A stretch of 64,000 bases of DNA from Spirochaetota bacterium (GCA_023443865.1 JAEZST010000022.1:310001-374000), one strand, 5' to 3'; counted from the first letter of the stretch, positions 8,042-16,938 are shown. A program made the numbers and translations. Notes: generated by a model not told the origin, from the sequence alone.

Positions 8042-8950
8042 ATGGCGTTCACGTTAAAAAAAGGCGCGGTGAGCCTGCGGATCGAGGGGCCAGGGGAGCG
8101 CTATAGGGGCTGCCGGTTCGACCGAAACGGCACCGTCGTTTCCGCCCGCTTCAGGGGCGTGGAATTCCTCGGCGAAGAGCGGCCCTTCCCGCCCGGGAAC
8201 CGCGCGCGTTTCGGCCGGGGCCTACATAACGAGTTTGGCATCAAGACCTGTATCGGATACGACCAATGCGCCGTAGGGGATTGGTTTCCCAAGATCGGCG
8301 TGGGTTGGCTGAAGAAAACGGCGGAACCCTATCGCTTTTTCGGCGAATACGAAATGGAGCCCCTCTCCTTCGGCGAGCCCGAGGTAGGGGACGGCCGGAT
8401 CTCGTTTTCCTGCGCCTCCGGCGCGAGAAACGGTTGGGGGTACGAATACACCAAGGAAATTGCCCTGGAGGACGACGGTTTTACCATTCGGTATACCCTG
8501 GGAAACACGGGGGAAAAGGGGCTCGCGACGGAGGAATACGTCCATAATTTCCTGCGGATAGGCGGCGCGAGGCTCGGTCCGCGTTACCGCCTGTCGCTTC
8601 CCTGGTGCCCGGACCGCTCGCGGTTCGACGAGTTCGTCGATCCCGAGGGCGCGCTCAACCTGTTCGGCGACGAGATCGGCTTTAACGGACCCGTGCGGAG
8701 GGTGTTCTTCCTCGGGGGACTCGCCAACGGCATTCGGGAAGAAAACGGGCTTGCCGCGCGGTGGAAACTCACCGACGAGCGGCGTGCCCTTTCCGTAAGC
8801 GAAACGGGTTCCTTTTTGCCCTCGGGAATGAATATATGGGGCCATGGCGGCGTTATAAGCCCCGAGATGTTCCATTCCTTCTCGGTCGAGGCCGGGAATA
8901 TCGTGACCTGGGAACGCCGATACGCGTTCGAGGCCGCCAAGGGCCGATAA
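8042..8950 (+). CDS. Galactose-mutarotase-fold protein
   Basis: 302 residues, no signal peptide, predicted cytoplasmic and beta-rich. Features that resemble aldose 1-epimerase-like proteins are FGRGLHNEFGI near residue 60, EEYVHNFLRIGGARLGP near 175 (a His in the position used by such enzymes) and the C-terminal SFSVEAGNIVTWERRYAF, typical of the last mutarotase strand. The reaction is unknown; epimerisation or binding of a free sugar is the likeliest. It starts 5 bp after the DUF4954 gene and is surely in the same transcript, so the two probably act on the same carbohydrate. A convergent alr gene ends 16 bp downstream. Confidence 0.62.
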   Translation: MAFTLKKGAVSLRIEGPGERYRGCRFDRNGTVVSARFRGVEFLGEERPFPPGNRARFGRGLHNEFGIKTCIGYDQCAVGDWFPKIGVGWLKKTAEPYRFFGEYEMEPLSFGEPEVGDGRISFSCASGARNGWGYEYTKEIALEDDGFTIRYTLGNTGEKGLATEEYVHNFLRIGGARLGPRYRLSLPWCPDRSRFDEFVDPEGALNLFGDEIGFNGPVRRVFFLGGLANGIREENGLAARWKLTDERRALSVSETGSFLPSGMNIWGHGGVISPEMFHSFSVEAGNIVTWERRYAFEAAKGR

Positions 8951-8966
8951 CAGGGGAACGCCCCGC

Positions 8967-10103
8967 TTACCGCGCGTCTTCCCCGTCGTACACCCGCGGA
9001 ACCCGTTTATTGATGCCGCAGGTGATTTCGTAGGGAATGGTTCCCAGTAAGTCCGCGATGGTTTCGGCCGTGGGGCCGCTCGCCAGTTCCGCCGGGCCGA
9101 ATATTACCGCCCGGTCCCAGCGCTGTACCCAGGGGTCGGGTCCCAGGTCTACCATGCATTGATCCATGCAAATCCGTCCGACGATGGGGAAGAGCCCGTC
9201 GCCGATCCTGATTTTCAGTCCTGGGGAGAGGGAACGAACCAGGCCGTCGGCATAGCCTATGGGTATGGTGCCGATCCAGGTATCCTCTTTGGCCGTCCAG
9301 GTCCTGCCGTAGGAAACCGAGTCGCCGGCCATGATCTTCTTCATGGCGACCACGCGGGTTTCCAGTTCCATGACCGGACGCACCGATACGCGATCCGCGA
9401 GGTCGGCGGAGGGAGCGTAGCCGTAGGTCAGGATACCCGGCCGTACCATGTCGTAGTGCGATTCGGGGAATTGCACGATGGCGCCCGAATTGGCCGCGTG
9501 GACGATACCCGGATCGATTCCTTCCGTTCTCAGCGCCTCGATGGAGGCGTCGAATTTGCCCAATTGGGACCGGGTGTATTCGATATCGCCCGGGTCGACG
9601 GAATCCGCGACGGAAAGATGGGTCGCGGTGCCCGCCAATTCGAGGTTTCGGTGCCGGGCGATCAGTTTCGCCAATTCCACCGCGGATTCGGGGGCGCAGC
9701 CGATACGGTTCATGCCCGTGTCGATCTTTAGATGCACGGGAACGGTTTTCCCCATGCCCTTGGCGATTCGCGCCAGCTCCTCGATGAATTCTTCGTCCAC
9801 GACCAGGGGCGTCAGCTCATGCTCGATGATGGAGGGCACCTCTTCGGGGATGGGAAGGCTCAGGGATAGGATGGGCGCGACGATGCCCGCCTCCCGAAGG
9901 TCTATGCCTTCCTGAACCGAGGCGACCGCCAAGTGGGTAGCTCCGGCCCTGATGGCCGCCACGGCTACCCGAACCGCGCCGTGTCCGTAAGCGTCGGCCT
10001 TTACTGGTATGCAAAGCCGGGTTCCCGGCGAAAGGTTTTCGCGAATGGCGGCGATATTACTCTGTAAATTCCTGAGGTGTATGATTGCTCTCGTTGCGCG
10101 CAT
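8967..10103 (-). CDS. alr: Alanine racemase
   Basis: 378 residues from ATG at 10103; the longer upstream extension is non-coding. It is a PLP enzyme that interconverts L- and D-alanine for peptidoglycan. Marks are the PLP lysine in PVKADAYGHGA (about residue 33-43), HLKIDTGMNRIG, HAANSGAI, MVRPGILTYG, the second-subunit tyrosine region SVSYGRTW, and GRICMDQCMVDLG near the C-terminus. No Shine-Dalgarno precedes it; a -10 box lies 5 nt upstream of ATG, so a leaderless message is predicted. It appears to be monocistronic. Confidence 0.96.
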   Translation of the reverse strand: MRATRAIIHLRNLQSNIAAIRENLSPGTRLCIPVKADAYGHGAVRVAVAAIRAGATHLAVASVQEGIDLREAGIVAPILSLSLPIPEEVPSIIEHELTPLVVDEEFIEELARIAKGMGKTVPVHLKIDTGMNRIGCAPESAVELAKLIARHRNLELAGTATHLSVADSVDPGDIEYTRSQLGKFDASIEALRTEGIDPGIVHAANSGAIVQFPESHYDMVRPGILTYGYAPSADLADRVSVRPVMELETRVVAMKKIMAGDSVSYGRTWTAKEDTWIGTIPIGYADGLVRSLSPGLKIRIGDGLFPIVGRICMDQCMVDLGPDPWVQRWDRAVIFGPAELASGPTAETIADLLGTIPYEITCGINKRVPRVYDGEDAR

Positions 10104-10108
10104 AGGGT

Positions 10109-10137
10109 ATTGTACTCTTCGGCATGGTTCTTCGCAA
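10109..10137 (-). promoter_or_regulatory. alr promoter, predicted leaderless
   Basis: On the minus strand TTGCGA (10137-10132), a 17 nt spacer and TACAAT (10114-10109) precede ATG 10103 by only 5 nt. Transcription would begin at the start codon itself. Confidence 0.6.
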
Positions 10138-10239
10138 GAACCGCGCTGAATGTGAAAAATCTCCATTATTATATGATTGTACTTTAGCAATGTGATAGCA
10201 TGATTACTGCGAATAAAAAACTTTCGAGGTATGAACGGC

Positions 10240-11346
10240 ATGAAACGAATTATTACGCTTACCCTGGCGGGTTTTCTTTTTTGTTCAGCTTGCATGACGG
10301 TGCCAGCGGCATCGTTCGGCGGTTCCAAAGACGGCACTAAAACGGGCGGCGGGAAAAAGACGCAGCCAGTCGCGGCCCAGGTCCCGGTTCCCCCGGCGAT
10401 CGCGAACGAAGTGGAGGCGAAACTCGTTTCAGGCGATATAGCCGGCGCGATCGCCCGGTACGAAGCCGTCGTCGGTCCCCTCTCGGACCAGGCGACCAAC
10501 GATATGACCCTGGCCCGCTCGAAAATCGCCGCGGCGGTTGCCTCAATTTCCGTAACGGCCGTTTCTTCCCCCGAGCCGACCACGGCAAAAAAGGCGTTCA
10601 AGAGCAATTTCGCGGTCCGCGTAACCGGTGTCTCAGGCGAGCCGATGCGGGGCGTCCCCGTCAGGATAGAGGCGCCTTCCTTTGACGAGTCCGGCCGCGT
10701 TTCCGTCACGGAGATCGAAGCCGTGAGCGGCGAGGGCGGTTTGGTCACTTACGAGGCCCCGCCTCCTTCCCGCTCCGCCGACGCCGCGGTCCGTTTCTTC
10801 GTGGCCTATCGATCGGCCGACGCGCTTTTGGGCGAGGCCCTGAAAAACGCCTCCGACGAACGGTTCGCGGCAATTCCCTATCTCGCGGGCACCCTCAATA
10901 AGGCGGTTCCCACGAGTATCGCCTTCCTTGATTACGGTTCGAACGACAAGCCCCTGACCGGCATGGGCCTAACCGCGACGGCCTGCCTGAAACCCCTGGT
11001 ACGGATGGGCTTTACCCGTATCGGCATGGCGGACTTTCAGGCCCAGCTCGCTTCCGGCGACGAAACCGCCCTTATCGCGGCGGCGAAAAAGCTGTTCGGA
11101 ACCGCGGTGGACCGCTTGATTTTCGGTACCACGCGCGTGGTTTCGGCCTCCAAAGACGATTCGGGCGCATGGACCGCGACGGTAGCCACCGATGCCGCGG
11201 TATGGGATTTTAAAACCGGGGAGAAAACCTGGAGCGGGCGCTGCGAGGCTACCGCAACCGGAAAAACCGAGGCTGCCGCGGTATCCGCGGCCCGGGATTC
11301 CGTGGCCGGCAGCCTTCTTCCCCTTAAACTATACTACAACCTCTAG
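10240..11346 (+). CDS. Exported lipoprotein of unknown function
   Basis: 368 residues from ATG 10240, chosen over ATG 10231 because GAGG at 10226-10229 is then 10 nt away. The N-terminus MKRIITLTLAGFLFCSAC is a signal peptide with a loose spirochaetal lipobox. A short GGSKDGTKTGGGKK linker follows. The middle (about 120-200) has FAVRVTGVSGEPMRGVPVRIEAP, like an Ig/carboxypeptidase-regulatory beta sandwich. The C-terminal third (TSIAFLDYGSND to the end) alternates beta strands and helices and reminds me of LPP20/CsgG-like periplasmic domains, including GRCEATATGKTEAAAVSAARDS. The function is unknown. It stands alone, divergent from alr and upstream of the ior operon. Confidence 0.72.
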   Translation: MKRIITLTLAGFLFCSACMTVPAASFGGSKDGTKTGGGKKTQPVAAQVPVPPAIANEVEAKLVSGDIAGAIARYEAVVGPLSDQATNDMTLARSKIAAAVASISVTAVSSPEPTTAKKAFKSNFAVRVTGVSGEPMRGVPVRIEAPSFDESGRVSVTEIEAVSGEGGLVTYEAPPPSRSADAAVRFFVAYRSADALLGEALKNASDERFAAIPYLAGTLNKAVPTSIAFLDYGSNDKPLTGMGLTATACLKPLVRMGFTRIGMADFQAQLASGDETALIAAAKKLFGTAVDRLIFGTTRVVSASKDDSGAWTATVATDAAVWDFKTGEKTWSGRCEATATGKTEAAAVSAARDSVAGSLLPLKLYYNL

Positions 11347-11354
11347 AATTCAGT

Positions 11355-11383
11355 TTCACAAGAGACCCGATCCGGGTTATACT
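11355..11383 (+). promoter_or_regulatory. Promoter of the ior operon
   Basis: TTCACA (11355-11360), a 17 nt spacer and TATACT (11378-11383) form a good sigma-70 promoter. The predicted start near 11390 gives an untranslated leader of about 100 nt, long for this window, containing the stem-loop described next. Confidence 0.6.
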
Positions 11384-11395
11384 GAACTCCGGTTC

Positions 11396-11432
11396 CGGTT
11401 CACCCGCGGGGCGATCTGCCCCGCGCGAACCG
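11396..11432 (+). promoter_or_regulatory. Stable stem-loop in the ior leader
   Basis: The outer stem CGGTTC (11396-11401)/GAACCG (11427-11432) and inner stem GCGGGGC (11406-11412)/GCCCCGC (11418-11424) with loop GATCT are separated by a small internal loop (ACCC opposite GC). There is no U-tract, so it is not a simple terminator. It begins within about 10 nt of the predicted transcript start and could protect the message or be a regulatory target. The rest of the leader to ATG 11494 shows nothing recognisable except GGAG about 10 nt before the start. Confidence 0.5.
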
Positions 11433-11493
11433 TAACGCCGCGGCGCGTCTCCCGGCGCTTCCGCGTACCTTCCCTTTTGCGGAGTTTAGCAAC

Positions 11494-13176
11494 ATGAAAG
11501 ACATGGTACTCCTCGGCGACGAGGCCATAGCCCTCGGGGCCATACACGCCGGCGTTTCCGGCTGTTTCGGCTATCCGGGCACCCCTTCCACCGAAATAAT
11601 GGAATATCTCGTTGATGCCTTCGAGTCGGGCGACGGTCCCGTAGCCCGCTGGTGCGCCAACGAAAAGACCGCGTACGAATCGGCCCTCGGCGTTTCCTTC
11701 GCCGGCCGGCGCTCCATCGTGACCATGAAGCACGTAGGCCTCAACGTGGCCGCCGACCCCTTCATGAATTCCGCCCTGTGCCAGATCTCGGGCGGCCTCG
11801 TGTGCGTGGTCGCGGACGATCCCTCGATGCATTCGAGCCAGGGCGAGCAGGACACCCGGTTTTACGCCGATTTCGCCATGATCCCCCTCCTGGAGCCGGT
11901 AAACCAGCAGGAAGCCTACGAGATGGTGGGCGAGGCCTTCGAGCTTTCCGAGCGGTTCCGCGTGCCCGTTATTTTGAGGATGGTAACGCGACTTGCCCAT
12001 TCCCGGGCCGTGGTACGGGTCGGGGAAAGCCCGCGTGCGGAAAACGGCCTGGAAAAGGGCGCTCCCGCGGACTGGATGCTGCTTCCCGCCCTGGCGCGGA
12101 AAAACTACGCGAAACTCATAGAAAAGCAGCTTCCCATGACCGAATGGTCCTCCGCGTGGGGCAGAAACGCCCTGAACGTGAACCCCGCCCGGAAGGACCT
12201 CGCGATTATTACCAGCGGCCTGGGCCGCAATTACTTCGAGGAAAACCTCGCGGACTATCGCGCGGCCTGCGGCGCCGCCGGCTTGCCCACGACGCTGCAC
12301 GTAGCCTGCCTGCCCTTGCCGGCCGACTTGATCCGAAAGGTAGCCGATCACGCCGAAACCATCCTCGTGATAGAGGAGGGCATGCCCTTCCTTGAAAAGC
12401 AGCTGCGCGGCATTATCCCCGGAAAGAACAAAATTACCGGAAAGTTCGACGGACGCTTGCCCCGCGCGGGAGAGCTCAACCCCGACAACGTACGGCTCGC
12501 GCTTGGGCTCCCGCCCCGATCGTCCGCGCTCGCCGGCGTTTCGGCGCCCGAGCTTCCGGCCCGGCCGCCCCAACTGTGCAAGGGCTGCCCGCATCACGAT
12601 TCCTATTCATCCCTGAATATCGCCGTGAACCGGCTGAACGAAAAAGAGGGGAAAGTGTCCACCGTGGTCGCCGCGGATATCGGCTGTTATGCCCTGGGCG
12701 CGGTGGCTCCCCTTAAGGCGGTGGAAACCATCGTGTGCATGGGCGCCTCCATCGGCATGGCGCGGGGAGCCGCCGACGCCGGGTACAAGTATACCTTCGG
12801 CGTTATCGGCGATTCGACCTTCCTGCACTCGGGCCTCACCGGCTTGGTGGACGCGGTTTCGTCCAAAACGCCGGTGACGATCATTGTCTTGGACAATTCC
12901 ATCGTCGCCATGACCGGCTGTCAGCCGACCATGCTTCCTTCCAGCCAGCTCGAGGCCGCCATTCTCGGGATCGGCGTGGAGCGGGAGCACGTTCGCGTTA
13001 TCGAGGCCCTCCCCGGCAAGGTGGAAGAAAACGCGAAGATTCTCATGGAAGAAGCGGAATATCGCGGCGTTTCGGTGGTGATTTTCGTCCGTGAATGCCT
13101 CGAGGCGGTGCGGCTTCGCAAGAAAAGCGCCGCAAACAAGGCGGCCCGTTCCGCGGAAGCCGGGGGAGCGCGCTGA
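11494..13176 (+). CDS. iorA: Indolepyruvate:ferredoxin oxidoreductase alpha subunit, no ferredoxin domain
   Basis: 560 residues. With IorB this enzyme oxidatively decarboxylates aryl-pyruvates (from Trp, Phe, Tyr) to aryl-acetyl-CoA, passing electrons to ferredoxin. The pyrimidine-binding domain begins MVLLGDEAIALGAIHAGVSGCFGYPGTPSTEI, the PP domain includes CKGCPHHDSY, ADIGCYALG, GASIGMARG and GDSTFLHSGL (thiamine diphosphate/Mg region), and LDNSIVAMTGCQP. Known IorA proteins are 600-650 residues and end in two CxxCxxCxxxC ferredoxin motifs. Here the chain ends EAVRLRKKSAANKA..., a basic tail with no cysteine cluster. The electron route must therefore differ or use a separate ferredoxin. It is first in an operon with an M3 peptidase, iorB and paaK. 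Confidence 0.93.
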   Translation: MKDMVLLGDEAIALGAIHAGVSGCFGYPGTPSTEIMEYLVDAFESGDGPVARWCANEKTAYESALGVSFAGRRSIVTMKHVGLNVAADPFMNSALCQISGGLVCVVADDPSMHSSQGEQDTRFYADFAMIPLLEPVNQQEAYEMVGEAFELSERFRVPVILRMVTRLAHSRAVVRVGESPRAENGLEKGAPADWMLLPALARKNYAKLIEKQLPMTEWSSAWGRNALNVNPARKDLAIITSGLGRNYFEENLADYRAACGAAGLPTTLHVACLPLPADLIRKVADHAETILVIEEGMPFLEKQLRGIIPGKNKITGKFDGRLPRAGELNPDNVRLALGLPPRSSALAGVSAPELPARPPQLCKGCPHHDSYSSLNIAVNRLNEKEGKVSTVVAADIGCYALGAVAPLKAVETIVCMGASIGMARGAADAGYKYTFGVIGDSTFLHSGLTGLVDAVSSKTPVTIIVLDNSIVAMTGCQPTMLPSSQLEAAILGIGVEREHVRVIEALPGKVEENAKILMEEAEYRGVSVVIFVRECLEAVRLRKKSAANKAARSAEAGGAR

Positions 13177-13178
13177 GC

Positions 13179-14987
13179 ATGGCTTCAGTCAACGAAACAA
13201 AACCTCCCCGCTGGAGCCTGGACTCGGTGTACCGCGGTTTTGACGACCCCGCGTATCTTCGCGCGAAAACCGGTCTCGGACGGCTCGCGTCGGAATATCT
13301 CGCCCATCTCGATCTGGCCCCCTCGATTAAGGATTCCGCGGGTTTCGCCCCCTGGCTGAAAACCGCCCTTACCCTCGAGGAGGAAATCGCGACGCTCTCG
13401 CGTACCCTCGGCTCGTATTGCGGCGCCGTGTACACCACCAATACCGGCGACGCGCGCGCCATGGCCGAAGTGAACTCGGTGGAGGAAATCGCGCTTCCGT
13501 TGGCGAAGGCGTCGGTGCTCTTTTCGAACGCGCTGGCCGCCCGGGAAAACGAAACGCGCGCCCTTGCCGCCTCGGATCCGGTAATCTCGAAGTTTTCCTT
13601 CCGCCTTGAAGACGCCCTTTTCTGGCAAAAAAAGCAGCTTTCTCCGGCCGAGGAAGACCTCGCGGCCGATCTTGCCCGCTCCGGGGCGGATGCCTGGGGG
13701 CGTCTGCAAGAGCAATTGACTTCCACGGCTTCCTGCGTATGGGATGAGGCGACCGGAGAACGGAAAACCCTGGTCGAGCTTCGGAGCCTTGCCTACGACG
13801 CGGACCGCGGGGTACGGGAAAAGGCGTTCAATAAGGAAATCGAGTGCTGCCGGAGCATCGAGCTGCCCGTGGCGGCCTGCATAAACGGCATTAAGGGCGC
13901 GAACCATACCATGAATACCCGCAGGGGCTGGCCCATGGATCTCGACAAGGCCGCCGCCCAGGGACGCCTTACGGAGAAGGCCCTAAACGCGCTCATCGGG
14001 GCCATGGAGGAATCCCTCCCCCAGTGGCGCCGCTACCTCAAGGCCAAGGCGCGTCTCATGGGGCTTTCCGACCTAAAGTTTTACGATCTTTTCGCGCCGG
14101 TCGGTTCCGACTTTCCTACCTATACCTGGGACGAAGTGGAGCGGACCGTCATCGACAATTTCGATTCCTTCTCGAAACGCCTCGGGGATTTCGCGCGAAA
14201 GGCCTTCGCCGAGCGCTGGATAGACGCGGAGCCCCGCGCGGGAAAGGTGGGCGGCGCCTATTGCACCGATATGCCGGCGGTGAAGGAAACCCGGGTTCTG
14301 TGCAACTTCGACGGAAGCTTCAATACGGTTTCCACCGTTGCCCACGAGCTCGGCCACGCCTTTCACTCGGACGTTTTAAAGGACGAAAGCCCGCTCCATC
14401 AGGATTATCCCATGACCCTGGCGGAAACCGCCTCCATCTTCGCCGAGACCATCGTCTTTCATTCGGTGTTGGGTAAGGCCACCGAGGAACAGAGGCTCGG
14501 CCTGCTGGAAACCCATTTGCAGGACGGATGCCAGATCCTCGTGGATATCCTTTCGCGCTTTTATTTCGAGCGCTCGGTGTTCGAGACCCGGAGCAAGGCG
14601 GAGCTTCCCGCCGCGGAACTGTGCGAGAAGATGCTCGCCGCCCAAAGGGCGACCTACGGCGACGGGCTTGGAAGCGACGGCTACCATCCGTATATGTGGC
14701 TCGTGAAGCCCCATTATTACAATTACGGCCTCGACTTTTACAACTTTCCCTACGCTTTCGGCCAGCTTTTCGGCATGGCGCTCTACGCGCGCTATCAGGC
14801 CGAGGGGCCCGGCTTCGCGCGGTCGTACGAGGCCCTTCTCCTGGAGACCGGGCGGATGGACGCGGTGGCCCTCACGGCCAAGGCGGGCTTCGACATAGAA
14901 GACCCCGATTTCTGGCGCGGCGGCGTGGCCCTGTTCATGGACGAGATCGACGGATTCGTGAAAATCGTGGAGGAGAAAACCAAATGA
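13179..14987 (+). CDS. M3-family oligoendopeptidase (PepF/OEP type)
   Basis: 602 residues from ATG 13179, 2 bp after the iorA stop, so translationally linked. It is a cytoplasmic zinc metallopeptidase that cuts short peptides. The zinc site is VAHELGHAFH (HExxH, about residue 390), with the third ligand in TLAETASIFAETIVF, and the family tail SDGYHPYMWLVKPHYYNYGLDFYNFPYAFGQLF is present. It lies between iorA and iorB and its stop overlaps iorB as ATGA. The placement suggests that it frees aromatic amino acids from peptides to feed the oxidoreductase. No signal peptide is present, so it acts on imported oligopeptides. Substrate preference cannot be read from the sequence. Confidence 0.93.
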   Translation: MASVNETKPPRWSLDSVYRGFDDPAYLRAKTGLGRLASEYLAHLDLAPSIKDSAGFAPWLKTALTLEEEIATLSRTLGSYCGAVYTTNTGDARAMAEVNSVEEIALPLAKASVLFSNALAARENETRALAASDPVISKFSFRLEDALFWQKKQLSPAEEDLAADLARSGADAWGRLQEQLTSTASCVWDEATGERKTLVELRSLAYDADRGVREKAFNKEIECCRSIELPVAACINGIKGANHTMNTRRGWPMDLDKAAAQGRLTEKALNALIGAMEESLPQWRRYLKAKARLMGLSDLKFYDLFAPVGSDFPTYTWDEVERTVIDNFDSFSKRLGDFARKAFAERWIDAEPRAGKVGGAYCTDMPAVKETRVLCNFDGSFNTVSTVAHELGHAFHSDVLKDESPLHQDYPMTLAETASIFAETIVFHSVLGKATEEQRLGLLETHLQDGCQILVDILSRFYFERSVFETRSKAELPAAELCEKMLAAQRATYGDGLGSDGYHPYMWLVKPHYYNYGLDFYNFPYAFGQLFGMALYARYQAEGPGFARSYEALLLETGRMDAVALTAKAGFDIEDPDFWRGGVALFMDEIDGFVKIVEEKTK

Positions 14988-15568
14988 CGTACGATATTAT
15001 ACTTGCCGGCGTGGGCGGACAGGGAGTGCTGTCCATCGCCACGATCATCGCGGGGGCGGCCATGGAAGACGGCTTTGAGGTACGCCAGTCCGAGGTGCAC
15101 GGAATGAGCCAGCGGGGCGGCGGCGTGCAGGCCCACCTGCGCATAGCCGACGGGCCCATCGTTTCGGACCTGATTCCCTCGGGCGGCGCGGACATGATCC
15201 TCGCCATGGAACCCGTGGAAAGCCTGCGCTACCTTTCCTTCCTGAAAGCCGACGGCGTGGTGGTGACCGCGGCCGAACCCTTCGTCAATATTCCCGATTA
15301 CCCGGAGCTGTCCGGGATTCTCGAGGCGATTCGCCGCCTGCCGAGGAGCCTCGTGGTAGAAAGCGAGGCCCTCGCGAAAGAGGCCGGCAACCTGAAATCG
15401 GTGAATATGGTGCTAGTGGGCGCCGCTCTGGGCGCCCTTCCCGTCAAGCCGGAAACCGTGGAAGCGAGCGTTCGCGCCCTATTCGGCAAGAAGGACGCCC
15501 GGTTGGTGGATATCAATCTCAAGGCGCTGGCCCTGGGCCGCGCGGCCTCCCGGGAGGCGGTAAAATGA
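14984..15568 (+). CDS. iorB: Indolepyruvate:ferredoxin oxidoreductase beta subunit
   Basis: 194 residues. Marks are IILAGVGGQGVLSIATIIAGAA at the N-terminus and VRQSEVHGMSQRGGGVQAHLRI, the gamma-type 2-oxoacid oxidoreductase signature of IorB. Cysteine motifs are absent, as is normal for this subunit. ATG 14984 overlaps the stop of the peptidase gene, and its own stop overlaps paaK at 15565, so iorA, peptidase, iorB and paaK form one tightly coupled operon. Together with IorA it yields aryl-acetyl-CoA, the substrate of the adjacent ligase run toward ATP formation. Confidence 0.94.
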   Translation: MTYDIILAGVGGQGVLSIATIIAGAAMEDGFEVRQSEVHGMSQRGGGVQAHLRIADGPIVSDLIPSGGADMILAMEPVESLRYLSFLKADGVVVTAAEPFVNIPDYPELSGILEAIRRLPRSLVVESEALAKEAGNLKSVNMVLVGAALGALPVKPETVEASVRALFGKKDARLVDINLKALALGRAASREAVK

Positions 15569-16914
15569 CCGGCCCCGCGACGGTTTCGCTCTCCGATAAG
15601 GCGCGCAGGAATATCCCCTTCCGTGACCGTCCGGTGGAAACCGCCTCGCGGGAAACCATAGAGGCGATCCAGCTCGAAGGCCTGAAGCGCCAGGTGGAAA
15701 ACGCCCTCAAAACCCCCTTCTACCGGGAACGGCTCGAAGGGGCGGGAATACGCTCGTCCGACGATATCGAAACCCTTGCCGACATTCGCAAGATTCCCTT
15801 CACCGCCAAGGGAGACCTCCGCGAGGCCTATCCGTTCGGCCTTCTCGCCGTGCCCAGGAAGGACGTGGTGCGCGTTCACGCGTCCTCGGGCACTACCGGG
15901 ACCCCGACCGTCATCTACCTAACCCAGAAAGACCTGGACCTCGCGAGCGATACCATGGCCCGCTGCCTGACCGCCGCGGGGGGCACCAGCGACGACGTGG
16001 TGCAAAACATGATGACCTACGGCCTTTTTACCGGGGGCCTTTGCTTTCATTACGGGGCGGAACTTCTCGGCGCCATGGTCATTCCCACCAGCTCGGGGAA
16101 CACGATCCGCCAGCTCAAGTTCATGCAGGACTTCGGCACCACCATGATCCACGCCACGCCGAGTTACCTCCTTCACCTGCACAAGGCGATCGAGGAGGGC
16201 GGGATCGACCGAAACGACATTAAGCTCCGCATGGCCGTTACCGGCGCGGAACCCCATTCCGAGGAGCTCAGGCGGAAGATCGAGGAAAAGCTCGGGATCG
16301 AGGTGTACAACTGTTACGGCATGAGCGAGCTCAACGGCCCGGGAGTCGCCTTCGAATGCGTGTTCCGCGAGGGCATGCACGCCTGGGAAGACCGGTATAT
16401 CCTGGAAATTCTCGACCCCGAAACCTTTGAGCCGGTACGCGAGGGGGAAATCGGGGAGCTGGTCGTGACCATTCTTTGCCGCGACGCCATGCCCCTGCTC
16501 CGTTACCGCACCCGCGACCTGACCCGGTTTATCCCGGGACCGTGCAAGTGCGGCCGCACCCATCGCCGCCTCGCCCGCTTTACGGGCCGTACCGACGACA
16601 TGCTCATTATCAACGGGGTGAACGTGTTCCCGAGCCAAATCGAGGAAGTGCTCCTGCGCACCAAGGGCGTGGGGGCTAACTGGTTCATTATCGTGGAAAA
16701 GGACGGCGTTCTGGACCGCCTGACCGTGCAGGTGGAAATAACCGCCGAGCTCTTCGCCGACGACGCGCGGGTGATCAACGCCCTGCGCGAGCGCCTGCGC
16801 GACGAGCTTGCCGCCCTGATCACGATCAAGCCCGCGGTGGAGATCAAGCAGCCCGGTTCCCTGCCTGTCTCCGAGGGAAAGGCAAAACGCGTGGAGGACC
16901 GGAGAACGGAATAG
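15565..16914 (+). CDS. paaK: Phenylacetate-CoA ligase (first copy)
   Basis: 449 residues, adenylate-forming family. Motifs are SSGTTGTPTVIYLT (P-loop, about residue 111), YGMSELNGPGVAFEC (A5, about 252), RYRTRDLTRFI (about 313), GRTDDMLIINGVNVFP (A8 hinge, about 343) and a C-terminal Lys in VSEGKAKRVEDRR. In ferredoxin-dependent aromatic amino acid fermentation this enzyme can run backward, converting aryl-acetyl-CoA to the acid with ATP gain; that direction is inferred from linkage to iorAB. ATG overlaps the iorB stop. A second, more diverged copy lies at 18231. Confidence 0.93.
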   Translation: MTGPATVSLSDKARRNIPFRDRPVETASRETIEAIQLEGLKRQVENALKTPFYRERLEGAGIRSSDDIETLADIRKIPFTAKGDLREAYPFGLLAVPRKDVVRVHASSGTTGTPTVIYLTQKDLDLASDTMARCLTAAGGTSDDVVQNMMTYGLFTGGLCFHYGAELLGAMVIPTSSGNTIRQLKFMQDFGTTMIHATPSYLLHLHKAIEEGGIDRNDIKLRMAVTGAEPHSEELRRKIEEKLGIEVYNCYGMSELNGPGVAFECVFREGMHAWEDRYILEILDPETFEPVREGEIGELVVTILCRDAMPLLRYRTRDLTRFIPGPCKCGRTHRRLARFTGRTDDMLIINGVNVFPSQIEEVLLRTKGVGANWFIIVEKDGVLDRLTVQVEITAELFADDARVINALRERLRDELAALITIKPAVEIKQPGSLPVSEGKAKRVEDRRTE

Positions 16915-16938
16915 CGTTGCGCTATACTCGGTATCATC

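Noticed and set aside
11494..13176. Frameshift hiding a ferredoxin domain at the iorA 3' end
   Set aside because: The next gene starts 2 bp after the stop and no CxxCxxCxxxC is visible in the other frames near the junction.
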